DNA from: Cylindrospermum sp. NIES-4074
Lineage (GTDB): Bacteria; Cyanobacteriota; Cyanobacteriia; Cyanobacteriales; Nostocaceae
NCBI GenBank assembly: GCA_003994795.1
Contig: AP018269.1
Span: 6,041,687 to 6,105,686, forward strand
Length of the DNA: 64,000 nucleotides
Direction: 5' to 3'
The notes under the pieces are model-generated. The model did not search any database, was not told where the DNA came from, and saw only the letters and a program-made list of their open reading frames with translations. The position numbers and the translations under genes were made by a program. The first letter of the stretch is position 1, and every line of letters starts with the position of its first letter. Of this stretch, positions 25,845 to 34,325 are shown one piece after another.

Positions 25845-26020
25845 AGGCAGGAGGCAGGAGGCAGGAGGCAGAAGACCAATTAGAGGGGGTCTGAATCCCC
25901 CTCTAATTGAAGACCACTAAATCTAAGATTTAGTGGGGGTCTTAAACCCAGTTTGGGCAAGGCAAAAAGGCTTACCTTAAAACTTTTTTTTCCCTTCTGC
26001 CCTCTGCCTTCTGCCTTGCC
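25845..26020. repeat. Composite palindromic element B: GGCAGGA repeats flanking a two-hairpin core
   Basis: The left arm (25845-25873) is GGCAGGA heptamers. The right arm (about 25992-26020) is TCTGCCT-type heptamers in inverted sense. The core holds a 33-base hairpin at 25877-25909 (CAATTAGAGGGGG/CCCCCTCTAATTG), a GAAGAC linker and a second hairpin at 25916-25934 (ACTAAATC/GATTTAGT). GGGGGTCTT follows and can pair with AAGACC at the left edge. It occupies most of the right half of the 25396-26086 gap. The left half (25396-25840) is A+T-rich and shows no gene. Confidence 0.75.
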
Positions 26021-26086
26021 CGAAGGGCAGATAAATCAGATTAACTCTATCAATACCAAGTATTTACCATCAGAGCAGTAATCATC

Positions 26087-27325
26087 ATGACTAATCAAAA
26101 TAAAAGCGTGAAATTTCCCAAAGGACGCACAGCATTTTTGCTCATCCACGGCATCGGTGAACAAAATCCTTATGAGACTATAAACGATTTCGCTAAAAAC
26201 TGGCTTACATACTTTGAAAGCCAGAATTTACAAATCAAGCTAGAACACAAAATTGCTAAACGCAGACTTTCAACAGGCGCTATTTGGACAGAAAGCTTTG
26301 TCAGATTAAGTCCATCTGACACTCAACAAGATTGGCTAATTGATATTCACGAATACTATTGGGCGGCTGATACACAAAAGAAAATTAGTGTACCGGAAAT
26401 ATTGCAGTGGGCAGAGCGGACACTTGATGGCACAATTGATTTTTATAACCGTCAAGAGAATAAAAGCCAATTAAATAAACTCCTGGGAAAAAATCAACGG
26501 CACGGCTTTTTTACATTCCGTTTGCGATCGCTCACTATATTTCTCCGCCTTTTTAACTTTTTATATCCTTGGTTGCGAATAGCAGTTTGGTTAATTTTGT
26601 TTTTAGCAGGGCCGTTTCTCAGAGGTAGTTTTTTGCAATCAGCGTGGAAGCTCAGTAAAAAACTTGTCACTCCGCCTTTAGTAAATTTCGTGGGAGATAT
26701 CGCTATCTACAGCGTCACTGATGTAAAATCATCGTACCAAAAGATCCGCCAGCAAATCATTAGAGAATGCTTAACATTGGTGAAAGCAATTCTCAAGGAT
26801 AAACAAGTAAATTACGACCAAGTAATATTGGCTGGACATTCCCTTGGTAGCTGTATTGCCTACGACACTTTGAATCTATTATGTATTGAAGCAAGTCTCT
26901 CTCCAGATCAGGGTAAAAATCTCTTGATTGAGAAAATTCAAGGGCTAATTACCTTTGGTTCACCACTTGACAAAATGGCCTTTTTCTTTCGAGAAGTGGC
27001 GCAGGAGGGACAACATATCCGCCAACGCATTTTAGAACACCTCCACTCCTTCCGCGTCAAATCAGAAGTTGCTCAACAAAGTCCATATTTGACCATCAAC
27101 CCGGTGGTAAACCAGCTTGAGCAAATTCGCTGGGTAAATTATTACCACCTAAAAGACCCAATCAGCGGTAATCTAGATTACTACAAGAACCTAGATAATT
27201 TTGAAATGAAATATAAAGCATCCTGGGGTAATGAAGGGCATCAAGGTTACTGGACTGATTTGCAGTTCTATGAAAATATCGCCGATCGCTTCCTCTATGT
27301 CTCAAAAGAGCAGCAGATCAATTAG
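26087..27325 (+). CDS. Alpha/beta-hydrolase-like (lipase-like) protein of unknown substrate
   Basis: This is a 412-residue protein with two hydrolase-type motifs. LLIHGIGEQNPYE (about residues 19-31) resembles the oxyanion-loop strand, and AGHSLGSCIAYD (about 248-259) is a GxSxG nucleophile elbow with Ser about 251. A later LITFGSPLDK matches the usual strand after the elbow. One hydrophobic stretch (about 152-177) could be a membrane anchor or lid. The overall look is that of uncharacterised bacterial lipase-like or esterase-like proteins. Neighbours do not indicate a pathway, and no signal peptide is seen. Confidence 0.7.
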   Translation: MTNQNKSVKFPKGRTAFLLIHGIGEQNPYETINDFAKNWLTYFESQNLQIKLEHKIAKRRLSTGAIWTESFVRLSPSDTQQDWLIDIHEYYWAADTQKKISVPEILQWAERTLDGTIDFYNRQENKSQLNKLLGKNQRHGFFTFRLRSLTIFLRLFNFLYPWLRIAVWLILFLAGPFLRGSFLQSAWKLSKKLVTPPLVNFVGDIAIYSVTDVKSSYQKIRQQIIRECLTLVKAILKDKQVNYDQVILAGHSLGSCIAYDTLNLLCIEASLSPDQGKNLLIEKIQGLITFGSPLDKMAFFFREVAQEGQHIRQRILEHLHSFRVKSEVAQQSPYLTINPVVNQLEQIRWVNYYHLKDPISGNLDYYKNLDNFEMKYKASWGNEGHQGYWTDLQFYENIADRFLYVSKEQQIN

Positions 27326-27462
27326 GACTTGGCGATGAAAACGCTTTAGCAACATGGGTTTACTGCACCTGAGTAGACAAGGTTCACTGTGTTGCTAAAC
27401 TAACCCTTATCACTGGCGATCAATCCGTTATTACTAAAAAGCAATTCACTGGGGTAGCAATT

Positions 27463-28515
27463 ATGACAAAGTACGATAAGATATTTAACTCAAAAGACAC
27501 CTCAGAAGAATCACTCAGTCCAGAAGAAGCCGTAGCGGCGATCGCCGTTATCACTGTACTAGCTGATTCTGCCATTGATGAAGTGGAAGCCGAACGTTTA
27601 GTGATTAACCTGTGGGAATTTGAGGTTTTTGATGAATATTCAGAAGATGAAATTGCAGAAATAGTTGATAGACTCATAGGCATTGCCGAAGATGAGGGAA
27701 TTGGCGCCCTATTCAATACCGCCAGTGCTAGCCTTGCTGACGACATAGTGCTAGACGGTTTTGCCGCTGGGGTGATCATGGTTTTAGACGAAGAAAAACT
27801 GATTATCCCCAAACAGAAACAGTCTTACCTCAAAAAACTACAAGAAGCCTTGGAACTGGAGGATGAAGAAGCAGAAGAAATTATTCAGGAGGTAATTGCC
27901 GCTTTTCAAGAAGCACAAAATGAAGAATATGCAGAAAATGAAGATGAGACAATAATACTGGATAACTTGAGCCAACAAGTATATGAGTCACCCTTGGGGA
28001 ATTTTATAGTAGGAATTCCGGTTGATGCTAAACTTGGGGGTAGGATTCAAAGTCAAGAGGGAGTAGTTGGTTTTTCTGATGACTTAGGCACTTTGTTGAG
28101 AATCGATTATTATCCTCTGCCTCCAGAACAGTTAGAAGAAATTGAATCTATTGGACAGGAAAAATATCTCCAATCAATTCTTATAGATAAGTATGCACCC
28201 CAGGCAATTTTTGCCAATGTCCCAGGTGCTGAAGTGAAATATAGCGAATATTTAGCAGATACATTGGCAGGGTCTTACTACGTGTTAATTGATATGCCTA
28301 AAGGTTCGACAATCTCCAAGCAAGAAAATAACGGCAATGCCATCAGATTAGATGCTTATCGGGGGTTAATTGCTTTTATCAATGATGATTTTTTGTATAT
28401 AGTTAGCAGCCAGCGGAGCTTTTTTAATGGCGATACTCCTGGTTCTGTTGAAGAGGAAGCTAATGACATCAAGAGGGTTATTTTAGAGTTTGTGGAAAGT
28501 ATAGAGTTTAGTTAG
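27463..28515 (+). CDS. TerB-like acidic protein with conserved C-terminal domain, function unknown
   Basis: This is a 350-residue acidic protein. The first 145 residues form an all-helical region (SPEEAVAAIAVITVLADSAI onward, with EVEAERLV and DDIVLDGFAAGVIMV) typical of TerB-like folds that bind metals or stress partners. A Glu-rich linker (about 125-165) leads to a second domain of about 185 residues (SPLGNFIVGIPVDAKLGG, then LRIDYYPLPPEQ, then a C-terminal helix) that I do not recognise. It lies 137 bases after the lipase-like gene on the same strand, so the two may be linked. The TerB assignment is by pattern only. Confidence 0.6.
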   Translation: MTKYDKIFNSKDTSEESLSPEEAVAAIAVITVLADSAIDEVEAERLVINLWEFEVFDEYSEDEIAEIVDRLIGIAEDEGIGALFNTASASLADDIVLDGFAAGVIMVLDEEKLIIPKQKQSYLKKLQEALELEDEEAEEIIQEVIAAFQEAQNEEYAENEDETIILDNLSQQVYESPLGNFIVGIPVDAKLGGRIQSQEGVVGFSDDLGTLLRIDYYPLPPEQLEEIESIGQEKYLQSILIDKYAPQAIFANVPGAEVKYSEYLADTLAGSYYVLIDMPKGSTISKQENNGNAIRLDAYRGLIAFINDDFLYIVSSQRSFFNGDTPGSVEEEANDIKRVILEFVESIEFS

Positions 28516-28680
28516 TTTGAGATTTTTCCGCCACCAATTCAGATTACTAAATACAGTGGGGGCAATTCATTTACTGCCCCTGCTTACTATTTTCAAGTTT
28601 ACAGTTTTTCTAAACCGAGTCAGGTAAGGAACAGTGCTAGCGTCACAGTTGTCCTATCCTGAAGATGAGTAGTTATTGTT

Positions 28681-29634
28681 ATGGGTGAAACTGTGTTTTT
28701 CAGTGTTGTAATACCAACTTACGATCGCCAGCCGATTTTAGAAAAGTGCCTCCGTGCCTTGGAGACGCAGGATTTGAGCGCATCAAGTGCAGTCATCGAT
28801 TACGAGATTGTTTTGGTAGATGATGGTTCGACTGATGGCACATTGGATTGGTTAGCGGCACATCAAGATGAGTTTCCCCATGTGCGCTGGTTTCAGCAGG
28901 ATCATGCTGGCCCAGCTGCGGCACGAAATTTAGGGGTAGAAAAGGCACTGGGTGACACAATTATTTTTATTGATAGCGATTTAGTGGTGCTGAAAGGCTT
29001 CCTGCAAGCGCATTCTGAGGCTTTGGTGCAGGGAAAAGAGAAATTGGGAGGCGATCGCTTTTTTACCTACGGTGCAGTTATTAACACCTGCAATTTCGAC
29101 AACCCCACCGCCGAACCTTATAAAATCACAGATTTTTCTGCCGCTTTTTTTGCAACAGGTAATGTCGCTATTCCCAAACATTGGTTAGAGAAAGCGGGAT
29201 TGTTTGATACTGGCTTTCAACTTTATGGCTGGGAAGATTTAGAGTTAGGTGTCAGGTTGAAAAACCTGGGTTTAAAACTAATTAAATGTCCTGAAGCTGT
29301 AGGCTATCACTGGCATCCACCATTTAATTTAGCACAAATTCCCCGTTTGATTGATCAAGAAATTCAACGCGGACGCATGGGAGTTTTGTTTTATCAAAAG
29401 CATCCCACTTGGGACGTAAAGATGATGATTCAAATGACTTGGTTTCATCGCTTGCTGTGGGGTATTCTTTCGCTTAATGGCGCATTAAATGAAAGGACGA
29501 TGGCTCCTTTTTTACAATGGTTGATTAATTTGGGTAAACCCCAGTTGGCTTTAGAAATTGCCCGGATTTTTCTGAATTGGTATAACGTCAAGGGTGTTTA
29601 TGCGGCTTATAAGGAGATTGGGAAAGCAGAATAA
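28681..29634 (+). CDS. Family 2 glycosyltransferase
   Basis: This is a 317-residue GT-A fold glycosyltransferase. VVIPTYDRQPILEKCL (about residues 9-24), VLVDDGSTDGTLDWL, FIDSDLVVL (DxD-type metal site, about 97-105) and GWEDLELGVRLKNLG (catalytic-base region, about 184-198) are all visible. It transfers a sugar from a nucleotide donor to an unknown acceptor, probably for envelope or exopolysaccharide synthesis. No membrane segment is clear. A decayed copy of its last 20 codons lies at 30233-30300, beyond the DUF29 gene. Confidence 0.9.
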   Translation: MGETVFFSVVIPTYDRQPILEKCLRALETQDLSASSAVIDYEIVLVDDGSTDGTLDWLAAHQDEFPHVRWFQQDHAGPAAARNLGVEKALGDTIIFIDSDLVVLKGFLQAHSEALVQGKEKLGGDRFFTYGAVINTCNFDNPTAEPYKITDFSAAFFATGNVAIPKHWLEKAGLFDTGFQLYGWEDLELGVRLKNLGLKLIKCPEAVGYHWHPPFNLAQIPRLIDQEIQRGRMGVLFYQKHPTWDVKMMIQMTWFHRLLWGILSLNGALNERTMAPFLQWLINLGKPQLALEIARIFLNWYNVKGVYAAYKEIGKAE

Positions 29635-29722
29635 GGAATGATCTCACGCTCCAGATGCAGAGGCGCAGAGGGAGAAATACGAGAGGATATAATGAGATAA
29701 TAGAAATTAGCAGGGTTTGAGT

Positions 29723-30214
29723 ATGCAAACACCTCAAATTAAACAAGCGCACCAAAGTGAAAATCTTTATGAAAGTGATTTTTACGCTTGGACTCAGCAA
29801 CAGGTTAATCTCCTGCGTCATCAACAATGGAGTCTGCTTGATGTTGTGAATTTAGTTGACGAGATTTCGTCTTTGGGGAGAAGGGAACGTCAGGAATTAA
29901 GAAATCGGCTGGGTGTTTTAATTGGTCATTTATTGAAGTGGGAATATCAACCAGATAAACGCAGTCGCAGTTGGTTAGCAACTATTCGCATACAAAGACG
30001 GGAAATTATAAAATTGCTGGGTGAAAATCCGAGTTTGCAATCTTATCTAGCAGAAGCACTCACTGAAGCTTATCAAAACGGTAGAGATTTAGCCTCAGCA
30101 GAAACGAATCTACCTTTTTCAACTTTCCCTGATAACTGCTTATATTTATGGGAAGAAGTTATCAGTGATAGTTTTTATCCTGGTACATCTGCAAGTGATG
30201 ATTTGATGGACTAA
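29723..30214 (+). CDS. DUF29 family protein
   Basis: This is a 163-residue protein of the DUF29 family, which is expanded in cyanobacteria. Typical words are YESDFYAWTQQQVNLLR, LVDEISSLGRRERQELRNRL and LLKWEYQPDKRSRSW. It is helical and lacks a known enzyme motif. The ATG at 29723 is preferred over a TTG six bases upstream. It sits between the glycosyltransferase gene and a duplicated fragment of that gene's 3' end, which suggests it came in with a local duplication. Confidence 0.85.
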   Translation: MQTPQIKQAHQSENLYESDFYAWTQQQVNLLRHQQWSLLDVVNLVDEISSLGRRERQELRNRLGVLIGHLLKWEYQPDKRSRSWLATIRIQRREIIKLLGENPSLQSYLAEALTEAYQNGRDLASAETNLPFSTFPDNCLYLWEEVISDSFYPGTSASDDLMD

Positions 30215-30232
30215 GAGCAATGGTGCAGATAG

Positions 30233-30300
30233 TTAGCTTTGGAAATTGCGCGTAGTTTTTTAAATCGGTATAATTTCAAGGTTTGTAATGCAATATTTCC
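30233..30300 (+). pseudogene. Duplicated 3' fragment of the glycosyltransferase gene
   Basis: Translation from 30233 gives LALEIARSFLNRYNFK. This corresponds to LALEIARIFLNWYNVK, residues about 290-305 of the glycosyltransferase ending at 29634. No start codon or longer frame is present. The fragment marks a partial duplication with the DUF29 gene between the two copies. The rest of the gap to 30401 is A+T-rich and shows no gene. Confidence 0.6.
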
Positions 30301-30401
30301 AGGGTATTAGAGAGTCACTAATTTCAGTAAAATTACCCTAATATTCATCATTGTTGGTATCGTAATCTAGTCTAGGCTGGAAAAAATAGGAAGTTTAATC
30401 A

Positions 30402-31148
30402 ATGGGACGTAGAAAAATAGGAAAAGCTAAATGTTACTGTTGTAATGAAATTTCAACCAGTAAAGAACATATACCACCTGAATGTTTTTTTCCTGGAAAA
30501 GAATATTTGCCTGATGGAAGCCCTGATTACAAGAAAAATCTTCTAACTGTACCATCATGTACCAAACATAATACTGCACGAGCAAAAGATGATGAGTATA
30601 CAGCCATATTTTTAATATTAAATGCAGACAGCGAGATTGCATTTACAATCTTTAAATCTAAATGGGTTAAAACTTTAGAGAAAAATAATCTAAGTATAGC
30701 TAAAACAGTTTTTTCTAGATCAAGACGTGTACAAGTTCAAAAAAAAGTAGGAAGTCTGATTATTCCTTATGAAACAGCGCAGGTAAGTTATGACAGAGAT
30801 AGAATTGATAATGTAATACAATCTATTGCTCGTGGGCTTTACCACTACGAGTCAAAATATCAAGATAAATGGTTAGGAGATTGTATGGTACAAAGTCCTA
30901 ATTTTCTTATGCCAGATTTATCTTTAAGTCCAGATTATGAAGCTCTTATGTTAGAGTCAGAGGCTTTTGAAAATTCTGAATTAGAAAAAAAAGGTGCAAA
31001 TCCAGATATATTTATTTATCAAATATGGAAAAAATTAGATAAAGTTATCATAAAAATGGTTTTTTATCAGACTATGATATTTTTTGTTAGATTTGATACT
31101 AAATCCTATAAACATGGTCAAGCGTTTGTTATCAAGCCAGGAATGTAG
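30402..31148 (+). CDS. HNH-like zinc-site protein of unknown function
   Basis: This is a 248-residue protein from an A+T-rich gene. The N-terminus has Cys-x2-Cys (CYCCNE, residues 12-17), then SKEHIPPECFFPG and SCTKHNTARAKDDEY (about 52-66). This Cys/His spacing, with an EHIPP motif and a HN pair, resembles HNH endonucleases that use a zinc knuckle. The remaining 180 residues show no known domain. It faces the hicAB pair tail to tail, with only 10 bases between stop codons. A nuclease role (mobile DNA or defence) is possible but rests on the motif alone. Confidence 0.6.
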   Translation: MGRRKIGKAKCYCCNEISTSKEHIPPECFFPGKEYLPDGSPDYKKNLLTVPSCTKHNTARAKDDEYTAIFLILNADSEIAFTIFKSKWVKTLEKNNLSIAKTVFSRSRRVQVQKKVGSLIIPYETAQVSYDRDRIDNVIQSIARGLYHYESKYQDKWLGDCMVQSPNFLMPDLSLSPDYEALMLESEAFENSELEKKGANPDIFIYQIWKKLDKVIIKMVFYQTMIFFVRFDTKSYKHGQAFVIKPGM

Positions 31149-31158
31149 GTTTGTTAGA

Positions 31159-31413
31159 TTAAATAGAAATTCGTTTAGAAGGTGAAGGGATTGACTTTTT
31201 TCTACTATAAAAAACAGTTTCTATCCATAACTCTCTTGCTTCATTAATATTCTCCATCGCTTCTTCTAAGGTTTCTCCCTGAGTCATACAACCTGGTAGA
31301 TCAGGAATAATCACTGTATATCCTCCATCATCTTCTGGGTAAACGGACATTGGATATTTTAAAGATAGATAATAATCTAAAGATTCATGTTCAAGCTGAG
31401 AATTAGTTTTCAT
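31159..31413 (-). CDS. hicB: HicB-family antitoxin
   Basis: This is an 84-residue protein with the HicB partial RNase H-like fold. YPEDDGGYTVIIPDLPGCMT (about residues 20-39) and GETLEEAMENINEARELW are the standard signature. It would neutralise the HicA mRNA interferase and repress its own promoter. Its start overlaps the end of hicA by 11 bases, in the order toxin then antitoxin, as is common in this class. The C-terminus is short, with no clear DNA-binding domain. Confidence 0.88.
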   Translation of the reverse strand: MKTNSQLEHESLDYYLSLKYPMSVYPEDDGGYTVIIPDLPGCMTQGETLEEAMENINEARELWIETVFYSRKKSIPSPSKRISI

Positions 31414-31654
31414 CTTTCCAGTTTTCCAAGTCTAGTAATCTAATGGTTTCTTCAATATAAGTTCGTTTAACTTTTTTACCACCTTTTTTGGGGATGATAA
31501 TGACTTCTCCTTGCTCGTTCTCAAAAGCGTGATGACTTCCCCGCACTCTAATTTCCTGATATCCAAATGCTTCTAGGACATAACTAATATCTTCAAATCG
31601 GGTTTCAGGAGGACGAGAAAGAAGATATTTAATTAATTTACTGAGTTTACCCAT
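31403..31654 (-). CDS. hicA: HicA-family toxin (mRNA interferase)
   Basis: This is an 83-residue double-stranded-RNA-binding-fold toxin. The catalytic region VRGSHHAF (His about residue 42) and the basic IIIPKKGGKKVKRTYIEE that follows match HicA. It cleaves mRNA when not bound by HicB. The upstream neighbour is a 27-codon ORF on the same strand. Toxin-antitoxin identity is well supported by the adjacent hicB. Confidence 0.85.
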   Translation of the reverse strand: MGKLSKLIKYLLSRPPETRFEDISYVLEAFGYQEIRVRGSHHAFENEQGEVIIIPKKGGKKVKRTYIEETIRLLDLENWKDEN

Positions 31655-31661
31655 TTATCAA

Positions 31662-31745
31662 TCATAGCATTAATTCTTGATATTCCTTCCATGCAGAAGC
31701 ACTTGGATCTAATAATTCACGAGGAATGTCATCATCATCCATCAT
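31662..31745 (-). CDS. 27-codon acidic ORF upstream of hicA
   Basis: The ORF begins with two ATG codons and reads DDDDIPRELLDPSASAWKEY followed by QELML, and it ends 8 bases before hicA. It looks like the tail of a longer conserved protein or a very small gene translated with hicAB. No matching family is recognised. The remaining gap up to 32065 holds the rpsB leader and promoter region. Confidence 0.3.
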   Translation of the reverse strand: MMDDDDIPRELLDPSASAWKEYQELML

Positions 31746-31998
31746 TTACCAGTTGTTTGAAGTTTTTTAATACCTGCTGTTCAGTTAAACTAATTTTTTG
31801 AATTTCAGTGAATACCTGGTTATAAGTTATCTTTACAATAGCGAGTAAAAATTTTTATTACACCTCTATCACATTTTTAAATTAGCCATTGCGCTGGCTG
31901 TTAATTATGTAAGTGCAATGGAAAAATCTAAAATATCCCTTCACAACCAGCAGAATTGTGCTACCCTAGAAAAGTTCATTAATCTCGCACATCCGGGA

Positions 31999-32055
31999 AT
32001 TCGGGTGTTTCCTCATGGGAAATACGCCTGGGTGGAGGTTTAACCCGAATAGGAG
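31999..32055 (+). promoter_or_regulatory. Structured rpsB leader next to the ribosome-binding site
   Basis: ATTCGGGT (31999-32006) pairs perfectly with ACCCGAAT (32043-32050). It encloses an inner stem (GGTGT/ACGCC extended by TTCC/GGAA with a TCAT loop). The Shine-Dalgarno AGGAG follows at once (32051-32055). A stem placed directly before the ribosome-binding site of rpsB fits feedback control by ribosomal protein S2, which is known in other bacteria. Here it is inferred from pairing only. Confidence 0.5.
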
Positions 32056-32065
32056 TTAAAAAAAT

Positions 32066-32857
32066 ATGCCAGTTGTTTCATTGGCTCAGATGATGGAGTC
32101 AGGGGTTCACTTTGGGCACCAAACCCGACGCTGGAACCCGAAAATGTCTCCCTACATTTACACTTCCCGCAATGGTGTACATATCATCGACTTGGTGCAG
32201 ACTGCCCAGTTGATGGATAATGCCTACAACTACATGCGATCGCAAGCAGAACAAGGTAAGAAGTTCCTGTTCGTTGGTACTAAGCGCCAAGCAGCCGGAA
32301 TCATCGCCCAAGAAGCCAGCCGTTGTGGTTCTCACTACATTAACCAACGTTGGTTGGGTGGAATGCTCACCAACTGGGCAACCATCAAAACCAGGGCTGA
32401 CAGGTTGAAAGATTTGGAACGCCGCGAAGAAACCGGCGCACTGGATTTATTGCCGAAAAAAGAAGCCTCGATGCTGCGGCGGGAAATGGCCAAGCTACAA
32501 AAATACTTGGGCGGCATTAAAACTATGCGGAAAGTCCCCGATGTCGTGGTGATTGTAGACCAACGACGGGAATATAACGCAGTTCAAGAATGCCAAAAAC
32601 TGAACATCCCCATTGTGTCTATGTTGGATACCAACTGTGACCCAGATGTAGTTGATATTCCCATCCCAGCTAATGACGACGCCATCAGATCGATTAAACT
32701 GATTGTCGGCAAATTGGCGGACGCCATTTATGAAGGTCGTCACGGTCAGCTAGAAGCGGAAGAAGATTACGAAGACTACGAAGGCGATGAGTACGACTAC
32801 GAAGAAACTGAGTATACTGACGCGCTGATTCCCGACGGTGACGAGGAAGAAGAATAA
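32066..32857 (+). CDS. rpsB: 30S ribosomal protein S2
   Basis: This is a 263-residue S2 protein. [21 protein letters not shown] is split by the usual start, and [40 protein letters not shown] and [19 protein letters not shown] are standard. A strongly acidic C-terminal tail (last 40 residues, Glu/Asp/Tyr-rich) is typical of cyanobacterial S2. tsf follows after 149 bases, as in most bacteria. Confidence 0.98.
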   Translation: MPVVSLAQMMESGVHFGHQTRRWNPKMSPYIYTSRNGVHIIDLVQTAQLMDNAYNYMRSQAEQGKKFLFVGTKRQAAGIIAQEASRCGSHYINQRWLGGMLTNWATIKTRADRLKDLERREETGALDLLPKKEASMLRREMAKLQKYLGGIKTMRKVPDVVVIVDQRREYNAVQECQKLNIPIVSMLDTNCDPDVVDIPIPANDDAIRSIKLIVGKLADAIYEGRHGQLEAEEDYEDYEGDEYDYEETEYTDALIPDGDEEEE

Positions 32858-32884
32858 GTAACTCTGGTCGGATGTAATGTGATG

Positions 32885-32919
32885 AAGGATGAAGTAAAAA
32901 TCAAAGTAACTTCATCCTT
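32885..32919 (+). terminator. Hairpin between rpsB and tsf
   Basis: AAGGATGAAGT (32885-32895) pairs with ACTTCATCCTT (32909-32919), followed by TATACTTTT. It may attenuate transcription from rpsB into tsf. The T-tract is imperfect, so partial termination or mRNA processing is more likely than a complete stop. Confidence 0.5.
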
Positions 32920-33006
32920 TATACTTTTCATCCTCCTGAGTAAGATAGAAATACTCAACACCCGTGAGCGATTAAAACTCGAGGTCAAGTTAGGAATTGA
33001 GGCAAC

Positions 33007-33951
33007 ATGGCGGAAATATCTGCAAAACTCGTCCAAGAGCTACGCCAGAAAACCGGTGTCGGCATGATGGACTGCAAAAAGGCGCTGAAAGAAACTGATG
33101 GCAACATCGATGAAGCCGTAGACTGGCTACGGAAAAAGGGCATCGCTTCAGCGGGTAAAAAAAGCGATCGCATTGCGGCGGAAGGTCTAGTAGACACCTA
33201 CATTCAGCCTGGTGGCCAAGTGGGTGTACTCATAGAAGTCAACTGCCAAACTGATTTCGTTGCCCGTAACGATGCTTTTAAGGCTTTAGTTAAGAACCTG
33301 GCCCAGCAAGCTGCAACTGCTGATAGTGTTGAATCTTTACTGGCTCAACCCTATATTGAAAATGCCGACGTTACTGTAGATGAAGCCATCAAGCAAGTAA
33401 TTGCTACCTTGGGTGAAAACATCCGAGTCCGTCGCTTTGTCAACTTTTCTCCAGCACAAGGCACTCCTGGTATAGTAGACAGTTACATCCACACTGGCGG
33501 TCGAGTTGGTGTTTTGGTGGAGCTACAGGCCCAAACCGATGCAGCTACTACTAATGAAGAGTTCCAAAACTTGGCAAGAAACGCCGCGATGCAAGTCGCA
33601 GCTTGTCCTAATGTCGAGTATGTGAGCGTAGACAAAATCCCTGCGGAAATTACCCAAAAAGAAAAAGACATTGAAATGGGTAAAGATGACTTGGCCAATA
33701 AGCCAGAGAACATCAGAGAAAAAATTGTTCAGGGACGGATTGAAAAACGCCTGAAAGAATTGGCTTTGCTAGATCAGCCTTACATCCGCGACCAAAGTAT
33801 TTCGGTAGAAGATTTGGTCAAGCAAGTGAAGGCGAAAGTAGGCGAAGACATCCAAGTGCTGCGGTTTACACGTTATGTGCTAGGCGAAGGCATTGAAAAG
33901 CAAGAAATGAGCTTTGCTGACGAAGTTGCTGCACAAATAGGTGCTAAGTAA
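33007..33951 (+). CDS. tsf: Elongation factor Ts
   Basis: This is a 314-residue guanine-nucleotide exchange factor for EF-Tu. The N-terminal UBA-like domain is clear ([20 protein letters not shown]), followed by the EF-Ts signature near [12 protein letters not shown]. Two related core subdomains are visible ([13 protein letters not shown] and [13 protein letters not shown]). The length is usual for cyanobacteria. It is downstream of rpsB. Confidence 0.98.
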   Translation: MAEISAKLVQELRQKTGVGMMDCKKALKETDGNIDEAVDWLRKKGIASAGKKSDRIAAEGLVDTYIQPGGQVGVLIEVNCQTDFVARNDAFKALVKNLAQQAATADSVESLLAQPYIENADVTVDEAIKQVIATLGENIRVRRFVNFSPAQGTPGIVDSYIHTGGRVGVLVELQAQTDAATTNEEFQNLARNAAMQVAACPNVEYVSVDKIPAEITQKEKDIEMGKDDLANKPENIREKIVQGRIEKRLKELALLDQPYIRDQSISVEDLVKQVKAKVGEDIQVLRFTRYVLGEGIEKQEMSFADEVAAQIGAK

Positions 33952-33953
33952 AT

Positions 33954-34020
33954 TAGTCATTGGTCATTGGCTTTGCCGTGAGCGTAGCCGAACGGTCATT
34001 GGTCATTAGTCATTAGTGAA
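33954..34020. repeat. Heptamer repeats (TCATTGG/TCATTAG) downstream of tsf
   Basis: Two blocks of the heptamer in complementary sense (RGTCATT) are split by a 24-base G+C-rich insert (CTTTGCCGTGAGCGTAGCCG and 4 more). The same insert, inverted, splits the heptamer array upstream of recG at 35231-35253. The 33952-34325 gap holds no gene; it also contains the terminator at 34077-34104. Confidence 0.85.
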
Positions 34021-34076
34021 AAATCAATAAATATTATGGTTTTGACTATGGACTCTTGACTAATGACTGATTTTAG

Positions 34077-34104
34077 ACAGGTCAAGCAAATTGTGCTGGC
34101 CTGT
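34077..34104 (+). terminator. Probable rpsB-tsf operon terminator
   Basis: ACAGG(T)CAAGCA pairs with TGCTGGCCTGT around an AATTG loop, and ATTTTATT follows. Position 125 bases after the tsf stop and the T-rich tail fit a Rho-independent terminator. Confidence 0.6.
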
Positions 34105-34325
34105 ATTTTATTGGGGGGTCAGACCAATTTTAGATTTCGGATTTGAGATTTTGGCTTGGGAACATTGAAAACAATGCCACCTAGAGCAACTTGGTGTCAG
34201 TAGACCAGAAGTGATGATTATTCAAAATTCCCCCGCCAAAATCTTCAATCCTCTGGATGATAATTTTCTGAAAAAAACGTACATTTGTACCATAAGAAGG
34301 TGCAAATGGGTAAGAACGGGAAGCT

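Noticed and set aside
30402-31654. Idea that the HNH-like gene and hicAB form one defence operon
   Set aside because: The genes converge (plus and minus strands) and cannot be co-transcribed, so only proximity links them.
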